NCBI RefSeq assembly: GCF_016481285.1
Contig: NZ_JAENBP010000001.1
Location: 62,001-126,000, forward strand
DNA from: Streptococcus zalophi
GTDB lineage: Bacteria > Bacillota > Bacilli > Lactobacillales > Streptococcaceae
DNA: 64,000 nt
Reading direction: 5' to 3'
The notes under the pieces were generated by a model. It was not told where the DNA came from. It worked only from the letters and a program-made list of their open reading frames with translations, and ran no database searches. Position 1 is the stretch's first letter, and each line of letters starts with the position of its first letter. Shown here one piece after another: positions 33,594 through 42,795 of the stretch. Position numbers and translations under genes: made by a program.

Positions 33594-35135
33594 TTATGAG
33601 GTTAAATGATTAAAATCCCAAACATCATTGACCCAGCCTTCATAAAAATCAGGTTCATGACAAACCATTAAAATTGAACCAGGATAGGCTTTTAGCGCAC
33701 GTTTTAATTCTTCTTTAGCATCAACATCAAGATGATTGGTCGGCTCATCTAAAATCAAGACATTGTTTTCTCGATTCATCAATAAGCAAAAACGGACTTT
33801 AGCCTGTTCACCACCTGAGAGAACTTGAATTTGACTTTCGATATGTTTTGAGGTTAAACCACAACGAGCAAGGGCGGCACGAACTTCTGCTTGATTTAAA
33901 GCTGGAAAAGCATCCCAAACCGCTTCTAGAGGTGTTTGTTTACTGCTTTTAACTTCTTGTTCAAAGTAGCCTAATTCAATATAATCACCACGTTCTACCT
34001 GACCAGAAATTGGAGGAATAATACCTAATAAGCTCTTTAAAAGAGTTGTTTTCCCGATACCATTTGCACCAATAATAGCAATTTTTTGATTGCGTTCAAA
34101 AGTTAATTGTAAGGGTTTGGTTAAAGGGCGATCGTAGCCAATTTCTAAAGCTTTGGCTTGGAATATAAAACGTCCCGGTGTTCTCGCCATTTTAAACTCG
34201 AAAGATGGTTTTGGCTTTTCAGACTGAAGCTCAATTTTTTCCATCTTATCCAGTTTTTTCTGACGAGACATGGCCATGTTACGAGTTGCCACACGCGCTT
34301 TGTTACGGTTAACAAAATCTTGCAAATCAGCAATTTCTTTTTGTTGACGCTCGTAGGCAGCTTCTAGTTGTGCTTTTTTCATGGCATAGACTTCTTTAAA
34401 CTGTTCATAGTCGCCGGTATATCTCACTAAGTCTTGATTTTCAACATGATAAACAATATTAATCACATCATTTAAGAAAGGAATATCATGAGAAATCAAA
34501 ACAAAGGCATTTTCATAGTTTTGTAGATAACGTTTTAGCCAGTCGATATGTTCAGCATCTAGGTAGTTAGTAGGCTCATCAAGTAGCAGAATATCTGGTT
34601 TTTCCAGCAATAATTTTGCCAGTAGTATTTTTGTCCTTTGCCCACCAGACAATTCTGTCACATCCGTATCCATCCCATAAGTCATGACACCAAGAGCTCT
34701 TGCCACTTCATCAATTTTGGCATCAAGCGTATAGAAATCACGACTTTCTAGACGGTCTTGCAATTCACCAACTTCTTCCATTAAAAGATCGACATCAGCA
34801 CCTTCTTCAGCCATACTCATATAAATCTCATTGATTCTAGCTTCTGTCTTAAACAATTCATCAAAGGCAGTTCGTAAAACATCACGGACAGTTTGTCCTT
34901 TTTCTAGGACAGCATGTTGATCTAGGTAACCTGCGGTCACATACTTAGACCACTCAATTTTCCCTTCATCAGGTTGCAAGCGATTGGTGACAATACTCAT
35001 AAAGGTTGATTTTCCTTCACCATTTGCACCGACAAGTCCGATATGCTCTCCTTTTAACAGGCGAAAAGAGACATTTTCAAAAATAGCACGATCACCAAAG
35101 CCATGACTCAAGTTTTTAACTTCTAAAATACTCAT
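33594..35135 (-). CDS. ABC-F family ATPase (YbiT/YkpA-like)
   Basis: A soluble 513-residue protein with two ABC domains and no membrane part. First domain: Walker A GANGEGKST, signature LSGGQ, Walker B ILLLDEPTNYLD. Second: GANGIGKTT, LSGGE, VLILDEPTNHLD. A charged linker of about 80 residues (about 240-320) joins them, as in translational ABC-F factors that act on the ribosomal E site. Assignment to the YbiT/YkpA branch is from overall look. An antibiotic-resistance role is not indicated. Monocistronic, with its own terminator. Confidence 0.88.
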   Translation of the reverse strand: MSILEVKNLSHGFGDRAIFENVSFRLLKGEHIGLVGANGEGKSTFMSIVTNRLQPDEGKIEWSKYVTAGYLDQHAVLEKGQTVRDVLRTAFDELFKTEARINEIYMSMAEEGADVDLLMEEVGELQDRLESRDFYTLDAKIDEVARALGVMTYGMDTDVTELSGGQRTKILLAKLLLEKPDILLLDEPTNYLDAEHIDWLKRYLQNYENAFVLISHDIPFLNDVINIVYHVENQDLVRYTGDYEQFKEVYAMKKAQLEAAYERQQKEIADLQDFVNRNKARVATRNMAMSRQKKLDKMEKIELQSEKPKPSFEFKMARTPGRFIFQAKALEIGYDRPLTKPLQLTFERNQKIAIIGANGIGKTTLLKSLLGIIPPISGQVERGDYIELGYFEQEVKSSKQTPLEAVWDAFPALNQAEVRAALARCGLTSKHIESQIQVLSGGEQAKVRFCLLMNRENNVLILDEPTNHLDVDAKEELKRALKAYPGSILMVCHEPDFYEGWVNDVWDFNHLTS

Positions 35136-35182
35136 TTAATTTCCTTTTCATTACCATTCTTAGTACTAACTGTTATTATAAC

Positions 35183-35214
35183 AAAAAAATACTCCCTTCA
35201 CTAGAGAGTATTTT
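35183..35214 (-). terminator. Terminator of the C-S lyase gene
   Basis: On the minus strand AATACTCTC pairs with GGGAGTATT, followed by a run of seven T. It lies 10 bases past the stop. Confidence 0.85.
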
Positions 35215-35224
35215 AGTGCAATTT

Positions 35225-36391
35225 TTAAGCTTTTTCTAAATTGACCACAATTCTTTTCACAATTTCTTCTAAGAGTTTTTTTGATGTGGCAACATTTAAA
35301 CGAGCATGACTCTTACCCATTTCACCATAGTCTAGACCTTCATTTAAAATAACCTTGGCATCAGTTTTTAAAATCCTATAAAGTTCTTTGTCCGATAATT
35401 GATACTTAGAAAAATCAAGCCAAAGAAGATAGGTTCCTTGTGAAGACATCACCTTGATTTTGGGAGCATGTTTGGCAAAGTAGTTCGTAACAAAAGTGAC
35501 GTTTTCTTCCAAAGTTGACCGTAGGGCAAGTAACCAATCCTTGCCATCTTGATAAACTGTTTCTGTAACCTCGTAAGCAATGTTTGAAATCGATTGATGA
35601 TTGGCCAATGTCTTTTCTTGAAAAGCCTTTCGTAAGGTTCTGTTTTCAATAATGGCAAAAGCTATTTTAAGAGCTGCCATATTAAAGGTTTTAGAAGGAC
35701 TTGAAAGAATAATCGAAAATTCCTTAAAGCTATCATCAACGGTATTAAAAGAATGGTGTTTATGACCAAACAAGGTTAAATCTTGATGAATCTCATCAGA
35801 AACAACAATAACGCCATGTTTTTGACAAATCTTACCAATGCTTAACAGTGTTTCTTTGTCCCAAACTCTTCCACCTGGATTGTGAGGATTACAAAGAATA
35901 AACAACTTAACCTCATTTTCTATCATATCTGCTTCAAATTGTTTAAGGTCAAAAACAAATTGTCCATCATTTTCAACCAATGTATTTATTACTACCTGAC
36001 GTTTATTTTGTTCAATAATTTTTCGAAAGGCCGGATAGACTGGGTCGTTGATGAGAATGGCATCCCCTTCCTTGGTAAACACTTGAAGTGCTGTTGCGAT
36101 ACCTGAAATAACATCATTGATAAAGAGAAGTGACGAACGACTAAAGGTGTAGTCATGCTCTTTTTCCTCCCAAGCCATCACAGTATCAGCTAAAGAAGGA
36201 TTAGGATAACCGTAGCCGTAAAAATCTTTCTCTGAATAATTTTTAATTGCCTCTCTTAGACCTGAAAAGACTTTGAAATCCATATCAGCGACCCAAGCAG
36301 GAATAATATCAGGATCTTTTTCAGCCAGTTGCCATTTGATTGAATTTTGTCCCAATCTTTTGGCATTATCATTAAAATCAAATGAAGTCAT
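35225..36391 (-). CDS. patB: PLP-dependent C-S lyase (PatB/MalY type)
   Basis: A 388-residue aminotransferase-fold enzyme of the MalY/PatB group, which cleaves cystathionine, cysteine and related thioethers to give thiol or H2S, ammonia and pyruvate. The N-terminal DFNDNAKRLGQNSIKWQ and PAWVADMDFKV are typical, and the PLP lysine is in SSPSKTFNMAALK. Normal length. Streptococcal homologues produce H2S. It follows the nitroreductase gene by 96 bases without a visible terminator. Confidence 0.88.
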   Translation of the reverse strand: MTSFDFNDNAKRLGQNSIKWQLAEKDPDIIPAWVADMDFKVFSGLREAIKNYSEKDFYGYGYPNPSLADTVMAWEEKEHDYTFSRSSLLFINDVISGIATALQVFTKEGDAILINDPVYPAFRKIIEQNKRQVVINTLVENDGQFVFDLKQFEADMIENEVKLFILCNPHNPGGRVWDKETLLSIGKICQKHGVIVVSDEIHQDLTLFGHKHHSFNTVDDSFKEFSIILSSPSKTFNMAALKIAFAIIENRTLRKAFQEKTLANHQSISNIAYEVTETVYQDGKDWLLALRSTLEENVTFVTNYFAKHAPKIKVMSSQGTYLLWLDFSKYQLSDKELYRILKTDAKVILNEGLDYGEMGKSHARLNVATSKKLLEEIVKRIVVNLEKA

Positions 36392-36487
36392 CTTATTCTC
36401 CTTTACTGTGCTTTCAACATTTATTCTAACAAAATCACCAAAGAAAGAAAAATACTTTTAGTCATTTCACAGAATCATTTCTCACAA

Positions 36488-37147
36488 TCACGCCTTAGTG
36501 ATACGCATCTTTTTATCCAAACGAGATTTAGGGAGCTTAGCATTATAATCTTCCATTTCTTGTCGATAACCCAATGCGACAACCATTTGTGCACTCATAT
36601 TCCTCTCTTTAAGTTCAAATTCTTGGTTGATAATATCCAAATCAATCCCTTCCATCGGAACGGCATCAATTGCCATTGAAGCAGCACCTAATAAAAGTGC
36701 GCCTACCGCTAAGTAACTTTGTTTAGCATGCCAGTGAGACTCGTCTTGTAAGTCTAATCGATGACTATTTAAATAAGAACGACGACCTGTATCTTGGTTT
36801 TCTTTACGTTGTTCATCACTAAAACGACCATCCGTATCTTCTTTTTCTAAAACAGTTGATAAGTGGTTTTCATCAACATATTTTTTACTGATAAAAACGA
36901 TAACATGAGAAGCATTCATAATTTTAGGGTGATTATAAGCAAAAGAACCAATAGCTCCTTTGGCAATTCTCTTTTTCCCTTCTTCATTATCAGCCACAAT
37001 AAAATAGGTTGGCTGTAAGTTGGTACTTGTTGGTGCTAATTGTAAAATAGCTTCTAATTGACTAAAATCCTCTTGAGATATTTTTTTATCTGGATTAAAT
37101 TTTTTGGTCGCATAACGCCAGTTCATTGCTTCTTTTATTGTTAACAT
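36488..37147 (-). CDS. Nitroreductase-family NAD(P)H oxidoreductase
   Basis: A 219-residue FMN flavoprotein of the nitroreductase family (NfsB-like). The N-terminal NWRYATKKFNPDKKIS and LAPTSTNLQPTYFIV form the FMN site, and the C-terminal VALGYR is conserved. It would reduce nitroaromatics, quinones or flavins with NAD(P)H. It is transcribed toward the C-S lyase gene. Natural substrate unknown. Confidence 0.88.
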   Translation of the reverse strand: MLTIKEAMNWRYATKKFNPDKKISQEDFSQLEAILQLAPTSTNLQPTYFIVADNEEGKKRIAKGAIGSFAYNHPKIMNASHVIVFISKKYVDENHLSTVLEKEDTDGRFSDEQRKENQDTGRRSYLNSHRLDLQDESHWHAKQSYLAVGALLLGAASMAIDAVPMEGIDLDIINQEFELKERNMSAQMVVALGYRQEMEDYNAKLPKSRLDKKMRITKA

Positions 37148-37221
37148 GACTTTTCCCCCCTAATGGTTTAACCACTTAATGCTATTATACACTTTTAAGA
37201 CATCATTTTCTTTAGGAAAAC

Positions 37222-37250
37222 AAAAAACCTGTTCACAAGGAACAGGTTTT
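37222..37250 (-). terminator. Terminator of the pyruvate oxidase gene
   Basis: Arms AAAAACCTGTTC and GAACAGGTTTT around ACAAG, with T run on the minus strand, 15 bases past the stop. Confidence 0.88.
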
Positions 37251-37264
37251 ATTTTGTTATTTCA

Positions 37265-39001
37265 TTAGTTTTGAACGTCTTCTAACAATTTTCTAAATGG
37301 GACAAGACCTTCTGCTTGATATTCTTCAACAAATGCTTTGACTTCTGCTTCGCTGAATTTTTCAGTATCAATTTTTAATTGTTCTACTGGAATTGGACGG
37401 TCGTTTGCGATTTTAACGTCGATAACAACTGGTCCAGTTGCTTCTTTTGCTTTAGCAAAAGCTTCTCTCAATTCTTTAAGTGTTCTTACTTCAAAGCCAG
37501 TTGCACCCATTGCAGAAGCGGCATCACCAAAGTCTAAGTCAATCAAGTCAATTCCTGAGTGTGGTTGTGGCATGTCATCTTGTTCAGCTTCGATGAAACC
37601 AAGACTTTCATTAGTCAAGATAACATTGATAATTGGCATACGATACTTAACAGCAGTTGCAATGTCTTGCATGTTCATTGTCCATCCACCGTCACCTGAA
37701 ATAGACCAAACTTGACGATTTGGATACTCAGCTTGAGCACCGATAGCTGCTGGAAGAGCATAACCCATTGTGGCATACCAAGCGCTTGTTGTGAAGGCTT
37801 GTTTTTCATTCATCTTAAGGAATCTTAAGCCATCAATGGTTACATTACCGACATCAACTTGGAAAATAGCATCATCTGTTGCCATGGCATTGATTTCTTT
37901 AAAGACTGGTTCCACACGAAGTGGTTCTGAATCGTCATCTTCAAAGCTAGCAATCCAGTTAACCCAGTTTTCTTTGTTGGCAAGAGCTACTTTGTACCAG
38001 TCAGTTTCTGGCATGTCTTTACCTTTTTCAAGAAGGGCTTTAATAGTCTTTTTAGCATCTGCTAAGATGGCAAGGTCAACTCTGTGACGTCGTCCAAACT
38101 TAGTACCATCAATATCCACTTGAATATAAGTCGCTTCTGGTTTAGCAAAATGATTTTGGAAAGGCATATCTGTACCAAAAGTGATAATGGTATCAGCTTC
38201 TTGAAGCATTTCAATACCAGGTTTTGTAGACACACGACCGGCTGCACCCATATAAAGTTCAAAATTATCAGGAACTATCCCTTTTGCAGGAGCTGAGCTA
38301 AGAATTGGTGCTTTTAATTGTAAAGCTAGTTTCATAATATCTTCACGCGCACCTCTTGTTCCTAAACCGATATAGATTAAAGGACGTTTAGCTGCTTGAA
38401 GAAGTTCTAAAGCCTTATCAACAAGATCTTCAGCTGGTTCAGGCATAATTGGTTTTTGATAGTTTGCTGCTGTTGAGATATAATTATCTTCAATTTCTTG
38501 CCAACCTAAATCTTTTGGAATAGTAATCACAGCAACACCTTTATGTGCATAAGCTTGACGAATAGCTTCATCAACCACATAAGGCATTTGTTCAGCAGTC
38601 ATTACTGTACGGTTATAAATAGCCACATCTTCAAACATTGGATTTTCATTAAGTTCTTGGAAGTATGATTTATTCATATTGAAAGTAGGCACTTGACCAA
38701 TAAGAGCAAGAAGTGGAATACCATCATGTTTAGCGTCATAAAGACCATTTAAAAGGTGAACAGCACCAGGACCAGCAGAACCAAATGTGACACCGATACG
38801 ACCAGTGACTTTAGCTTCACCAACAGCTGCTAAGGCACCCGCTTCTTCGTGGCGAACTTGAACGTAGTTAATAGTGTCTTTACGATTGTGAAGTGCGTTC
38901 ATTGTTGAATCAAATGAACCCCCTGGTAAACCATAAATATTTTTAACACCCCATGATTCAATAACTTTAATCATAGCATCTGAAGCATTTATTTTTGTCA
39001 T
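37265..39001 (-). CDS. spxB: Pyruvate oxidase
   Basis: A 578-residue ThDP/FAD enzyme that turns pyruvate, phosphate and oxygen into acetyl-phosphate, CO2 and H2O2. The catalytic Glu is in VQVRHEEAGALAA, the FAD region is IYIGLGTRGAR, and the ThDP motif begins SGDGGWTMNMQDIATA. The start is ATG 39001 (MTKINASDAM) behind AAGGAGGAG; a longer reading to 39052 overlaps the ribosome site. Length and the absence of a membrane-binding tail match streptococcal and lactobacillar pyruvate oxidases, not E. coli PoxB. A weak Fur-family-like half site lies upstream. It competes with PDH and AlsS for pyruvate. Confidence 0.92.
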   Translation of the reverse strand: MTKINASDAMIKVIESWGVKNIYGLPGGSFDSTMNALHNRKDTINYVQVRHEEAGALAAVGEAKVTGRIGVTFGSAGPGAVHLLNGLYDAKHDGIPLLALIGQVPTFNMNKSYFQELNENPMFEDVAIYNRTVMTAEQMPYVVDEAIRQAYAHKGVAVITIPKDLGWQEIEDNYISTAANYQKPIMPEPAEDLVDKALELLQAAKRPLIYIGLGTRGAREDIMKLALQLKAPILSSAPAKGIVPDNFELYMGAAGRVSTKPGIEMLQEADTIITFGTDMPFQNHFAKPEATYIQVDIDGTKFGRRHRVDLAILADAKKTIKALLEKGKDMPETDWYKVALANKENWVNWIASFEDDDSEPLRVEPVFKEINAMATDDAIFQVDVGNVTIDGLRFLKMNEKQAFTTSAWYATMGYALPAAIGAQAEYPNRQVWSISGDGGWTMNMQDIATAVKYRMPIINVILTNESLGFIEAEQDDMPQPHSGIDLIDLDFGDAASAMGATGFEVRTLKELREAFAKAKEATGPVVIDVKIANDRPIPVEQLKIDTEKFSEAEVKAFVEEYQAEGLVPFRKLLEDVQN

Positions 39002-39065
39002 TGTGACTCCTCCTTGTGTTTTCGAGAAAATGATTTGATTATGATATAGCAATTGTCATAATAGA

Positions 39066-39080
39066 AAAATCATTATCATC
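39066..39080. promoter_or_regulatory. Weak Fur/PerR-like site before spxB
   Basis: Read on the minus strand, TGATAATGATTTTTC matches the left half of the Fur-family pattern fully and the right half poorly (about 11 of 15). It lies 65 bases ahead of the spxB start. Confidence 0.25.
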
Positions 39081-39081
39081 T

Positions 39082-39297
39082 AAACTAGAATTAATAGAAT
39101 TTTGTTAAACAGTACACTTAAAATAAACTGATAAAAGGTACTTGATTAACTAACAGCAACATGATACTGCTCTTTTTTTAAAATATCAATTATTTTGCTC
39201 ATACCTTTTTTAGCATTGTGAAAATCCAGTAAAACAAGAGGTTTAGATATTATATTTTTCGTTTTTTTACCTCACTAGTGCAGTTATTTTGTAAAAA
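39082..39297. other. Gene-free region upstream of spxB
   Basis: AT-rich sequence without an open frame that has a ribosome site. It should contain the spxB promoter, though I see no clear -35/-10 pair. Confidence 0.4.
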
Positions 39298-39382
39298 ATA
39301 AAAGCCCTTATCTTTTTTAGCAAGTGATAGTTTTTTTCTCACTACCATGACATTTTGCTATAAAGATAAGAGCTTTTTTATT
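39298..39382. terminator. Long branched bidirectional terminator
   Basis: AAAAGCCCTTATCTTT and TTAGCAA on the left pair with TTGCTA and AAAGATAAGAGCTTTTTT on the right, a stem of about 20 pairs. The enclosed ~35 bases hold a second small stem (AGTGA/TCACT). It ends the 39391-39690 gene on the minus strand. Confidence 0.7.
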
Positions 39383-39390
39383 TTATATCG

Positions 39391-39690
39391 TTATTGAAGA
39401 AGAGCTTTAATCGTTAAAAATAGTCCTTCCACACTGCCATCATTTGGAATATCAGTTATTTGATCTTTTATCCCTTTTACCCATTTATAGGAGTAAAGTA
39501 CTCCTGATGGGTTTAAAACGACAATTGTGCTTTGAGGAAGATTGGGATTAAAAACGGTTAAAGACAGCTTTTCTTCCACACTAATTGGTACAGTATACTT
39601 AAACATGATATCTGCTTGCATCGTTTTACCAACCAAATAGCCATGTTTTGACAGTAATTCGTGTAGTGCTTCAATTTCTCTATCTAACAT
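39391..39690 (-). CDS. Hypothetical protein next to the serine hydrolase
   Basis: A 99-residue soluble protein with no family I recognise. It begins with an amphipathic helix (DREIEALHELLSKHG) and continues with a beta-rich middle (SLTVFNPNLPQSTIVVLNPSGVLYSYKW). It starts 9 bases past the serine hydrolase stop and ends at a strong terminator, which supports a real gene in a two-gene unit. Function unknown. Confidence 0.6.
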   Translation of the reverse strand: MLDREIEALHELLSKHGYLVGKTMQADIMFKYTVPISVEEKLSLTVFNPNLPQSTIVVLNPSGVLYSYKWVKGIKDQITDIPNDGSVEGLFLTIKALLQ

Positions 39691-39699
39691 TCAAATTGC

Positions 39700-40752
39700 C
39701 TATGTTGCCTTTCTTATTTTTGTTTCTTTTTCCAATTCAAAAAGAATAAGGTAAATCAACTGGATACATAATTCTGAGCGTCCTGCATTATCAGTTGTTC
39801 CTGTCAAATAAACATCAAGCTGTGGACAGTAAAAAGCAAAGGCACCTGACAATCCTGAATGCCCATAAAAAGACAATCTATCTTCTTTTTCAAATTGCCC
39901 CATGGTTAGCTTCATATGACCACCACCATACTCTACAGGAGCATAATCTCCTTGAAGTGGTAAATAATGTGCCATTTTCTGCCAATGCGAGTTTTCAAAC
40001 AAGCGCCCTTCAACAAAAGCTTGAATAAAAATCATTAAATCAGCTGTTGTTGAAACACCACCACCAGCTCCTTGAGCACTAGAGATGACCTTTGGACGTG
40101 CCAAATAATCTTCTCCAGTATAAAGAGGTGGAATCATTGCAAATTCACTACTTGTTAAAAATGAATCATTCATTAAAAGTGGGCTAAAAATATTTTTTTC
40201 AATACAAGCATCTAAAGACTGATGAGTGATGCTTTCAATGATTTGACCAAGAAGCATATAATTAATATCAGCATAATAAGCTTTTTTACTACCTGGAATA
40301 AAATGAGACTCTGTTTGTTTGACCCAATCTAACATATCTGAAAATTCATATGAAAAATCTTCTTGTTTTATTCTATTTTTTAATAAAATTGGCTCTTCAT
40401 AAAACACATTTGGTAAACCACTGGTTTGAAATAATAAATCAGCAATAGTGATATGTTTTGTCTGGTCTTTTCCAGCATAGTGATGCAAGTTTTCCAACTT
40501 TTCTTTTGAGAAAAAATTCGTTATAATAGTTTTATAATCAAGTTTTTTTTGATCAATCAATTGAAGAATAATTGTTGTCATCCATAACTTTGTTACACTA
40601 GCTAAAACAAAAGGGGTATCTTCTTTGATATCTCCATGAGATAGCTGAATAAAGTCATCACTATGACGCTTTTTGAGACGTATGATTGCTCGAGGCAATT
40701 CATTTGTTTGTACAAATTTATCAAAAATACGTTCTAAATTGACATGTTGCAT
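39700..40752 (-). CDS. Serine beta-lactamase-like hydrolase
   Basis: A 350-residue member of the class C beta-lactamase/esterase superfamily. The active-site SVTK (Ser52, Lys55) sits at the expected place, the second motif is YADINYMLLG, and GGHMKL and HSGLSG lie in the C-terminal half. There is no signal peptide or lipobox, so it is probably cytosolic and more likely an esterase or peptidase than a resistance enzyme. It is divergent from a LysR regulator 78 bases away, a likely control pair. Confidence 0.82.
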   Translation of the reverse strand: MQHVNLERIFDKFVQTNELPRAIIRLKKRHSDDFIQLSHGDIKEDTPFVLASVTKLWMTTIILQLIDQKKLDYKTIITNFFSKEKLENLHHYAGKDQTKHITIADLLFQTSGLPNVFYEEPILLKNRIKQEDFSYEFSDMLDWVKQTESHFIPGSKKAYYADINYMLLGQIIESITHQSLDACIEKNIFSPLLMNDSFLTSSEFAMIPPLYTGEDYLARPKVISSAQGAGGGVSTTADLMIFIQAFVEGRLFENSHWQKMAHYLPLQGDYAPVEYGGGHMKLTMGQFEKEDRLSFYGHSGLSGAFAFYCPQLDVYLTGTTDNAGRSELCIQLIYLILFELEKETKIRKAT

Positions 40753-40830
40753 ATTACCTTCCTCTCATTTTTTTACATGATAAGTAAAGAGCTATTGTTA
40801 GGATAAGTTTCATATAGAAAGTGTTTTATT

Positions 40831-41715
40831 ATGGATATTCGTCAAATTTCTTATTTCCTAGCTATTGCAAAAACGCAAAATTATTCGCATGCTGCAAAAA
40901 GTCTGTTTATTTCGCAACCTGCCTTAAAACAATCCATTTCAAAAATGGAAGATGAGTTAAACACACAGTTATTTGTCTACCATGACCACAGACTTCATTT
41001 GACTGAAACAGGGCAATTACTGCTAGAAAAAGGGGAACCTTTAGTCCGTGATTTTAATCAGCTTATTTTTGATATTCAAAATAAAACCAAACATGAAAGA
41101 CAGTGTATCACTATCGGTGTGACGTTTTTAACCATGTTACAATTTATTGATCAAATTTCTCGTTTTATTCGTCAAAACCCAACCATTGATGTTCATATTG
41201 TTCAAGAGGGCTCTATGAAATTACAACATCTCTTAGCTCAAGAAAAAATTGATGTTGGCATTCTTTCTTTTCCTCAAGTAGAACATGATATTATTATTGA
41301 TCCAGTAGCCATAAACAACGCTAGCTATTCCACTTGTGTGGTTGTTCCTAAAAATCATCCACTAGCAACTAGAAAAAAAGTTGTCTTTAAAGACTTAAAA
41401 GAATCCTATATTGCTAGTCTTAGTGATCATTTTGCTTTAGGTGAATTAACAAAAAAACGCTGTCGAGAATTAGGAATTCTAAATCAAGTCATTATGACTC
41501 ATAATGATTTTGAAATTCTACTACATAGTCTCAACAAATTGAACGCTGTCACTATCTTACCGACAGAGTTAAAAGAACTTAGTCCCGTAGAGGATTTGGT
41601 TTGGATTCCTCTTCATGATATTCAAAGTCAATACAAACAAGGTCTGGCTTATCGTAAAAATCCTAATCATTCTCAAGTAGTTAGTCAATTTATTGAAGCC
41701 ATAAAGCATCATTAA
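40831..41715 (+). CDS. LysR-family transcription regulator
   Basis: A 294-residue LysR regulator. The helix-turn-helix is in the first 60 residues (NYSHAAKSLFISQPALKQSISKMEDEL), followed by the two-lobed inducer domain (about 90-290). It is divergent from the serine hydrolase gene and convergent with buk, whose stop overlaps its own by four bases with no terminator between. It may control the hydrolase unit, the acyl kinase operon or both; the sequence does not decide. Confidence 0.88.
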   Translation: MDIRQISYFLAIAKTQNYSHAAKSLFISQPALKQSISKMEDELNTQLFVYHDHRLHLTETGQLLLEKGEPLVRDFNQLIFDIQNKTKHERQCITIGVTFLTMLQFIDQISRFIRQNPTIDVHIVQEGSMKLQHLLAQEKIDVGILSFPQVEHDIIIDPVAINNASYSTCVVVPKNHPLATRKKVVFKDLKESYIASLSDHFALGELTKKRCRELGILNQVIMTHNDFEILLHSLNKLNAVTILPTELKELSPVEDLVWIPLHDIQSQYKQGLAYRKNPNHSQVVSQFIEAIKHH

Positions 41716-42779
41716 TGATTTGGGAAGGATAAGACTTGGTAATTTTCTTCTTGATTTGATACTCTAAGACCACCAAGTGCCAAAGCTTCCAACTCAAACT
41801 CACCAGGATAAACTTTAAAAGGTCCGATAAAGGCAACACGTTTTCTAACAGCCTCACAAAGTGCTTTTGAATAGGCCATACCACCTGTCATAGAAACCAT
41901 ATCAATAGGCCCATTGATACTAACTGCCAAAGTGGCTAACGTTTTAGCAATTCCTAAAGCTAGGGCATCAAAAACTAGACTTGCTTCTTTATCGCCTTGT
42001 GCCATTCTTTTTTCAACTTCTCGCAAATCAGCTGTCTTACAATGTGATTGTAGGCCAGCTTTTTTTCTGGCTAGATAGTTAAAATCATCAATTCCCATTT
42101 CTTTAATCTTACCAATAATGGCTTTTAAAGGCATTCCTCCTGATCTTTCAGCTGAAAACATAATCTCATCATCAGAGACAAAGTCTACAATTTCTCCTTT
42201 TTCATGAGCACTGGCGGTTGATCCACCACCAAGGTGAGCAATCACAATATTTAACTCTTCATAGGGTTTGCCTAAATCTTCAGATATTTTTCGAGCCACT
42301 GCTCTCATATTGAGATGATGTCCGGTTGAGGTGCGTTCAATTCCTTTAATTCCTGTTAATCTTGAGACATCACGCATAGAGTCTACGGTAACGGGGTCAT
42401 AAACGTAAGCTGGCTTATCATTACCATAGTCTGCCATAATAAATTTGGCTAGTTTTGCACCAAGATTAGATGGGTGCTCTAATAAAGGATGATATTCCAA
42501 ATGATTAATCAGTTCATCAGTTACCAAAATAGCACCAGGTTTAACAGGTCCAATCAGACCACCACGTCCAACGGCAACATCAATCTTATCTACCTGATGT
42601 TTTACAAGGACATTTTCGATGTCTTTTAAGCGACGTTCAAATTGATCAAAAACTTTGCTATAAGATTCTAAGTCCTCTGGAGTGTACAAAATATCTTCTT
42701 TCCAAAGAAGGTGATTATCTTGATAGAGAGCAATTTTTGTTGAGGTAGCCCCAGGGTTAATGGCAATAATCGTTTTCAT
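41712..42779 (-). CDS. buk: Butyrate/branched-chain acyl kinase (Buk)
   Basis: A 355-residue ASKHA-fold kinase that transfers phosphate from acyl-phosphate to ADP. The N-terminal AINPGATSTKIALY and the nucleotide loops HLGGGSTASAHEKG and MTGGMAYS are typical of Buk rather than AckA. It is last in the dehydrogenase operon, 16 bases past ptb. With Ptb it would make ATP from acyl-CoA supplied by the E1-E2-E3 complex. Natural acyl group (butyryl, isobutyryl, isovaleryl, or acetyl) unknown. Confidence 0.9.
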   Translation of the reverse strand: MKTIIAINPGATSTKIALYQDNHLLWKEDILYTPEDLESYSKVFDQFERRLKDIENVLVKHQVDKIDVAVGRGGLIGPVKPGAILVTDELINHLEYHPLLEHPSNLGAKLAKFIMADYGNDKPAYVYDPVTVDSMRDVSRLTGIKGIERTSTGHHLNMRAVARKISEDLGKPYEELNIVIAHLGGGSTASAHEKGEIVDFVSDDEIMFSAERSGGMPLKAIIGKIKEMGIDDFNYLARKKAGLQSHCKTADLREVEKRMAQGDKEASLVFDALALGIAKTLATLAVSINGPIDMVSMTGGMAYSKALCEAVRKRVAFIGPFKVYPGEFELEALALGGLRVSNQEENYQVLSFPNH

Positions 42780-42795
42780 ATTAGTCTCCTATTCT

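Noticed and set aside
39700..40752. Calling the serine hydrolase an antibiotic-resistance beta-lactamase
   Set aside because: It has no signal peptide or lipobox and its second motif is YAD, more like esterases and peptidases of the superfamily.
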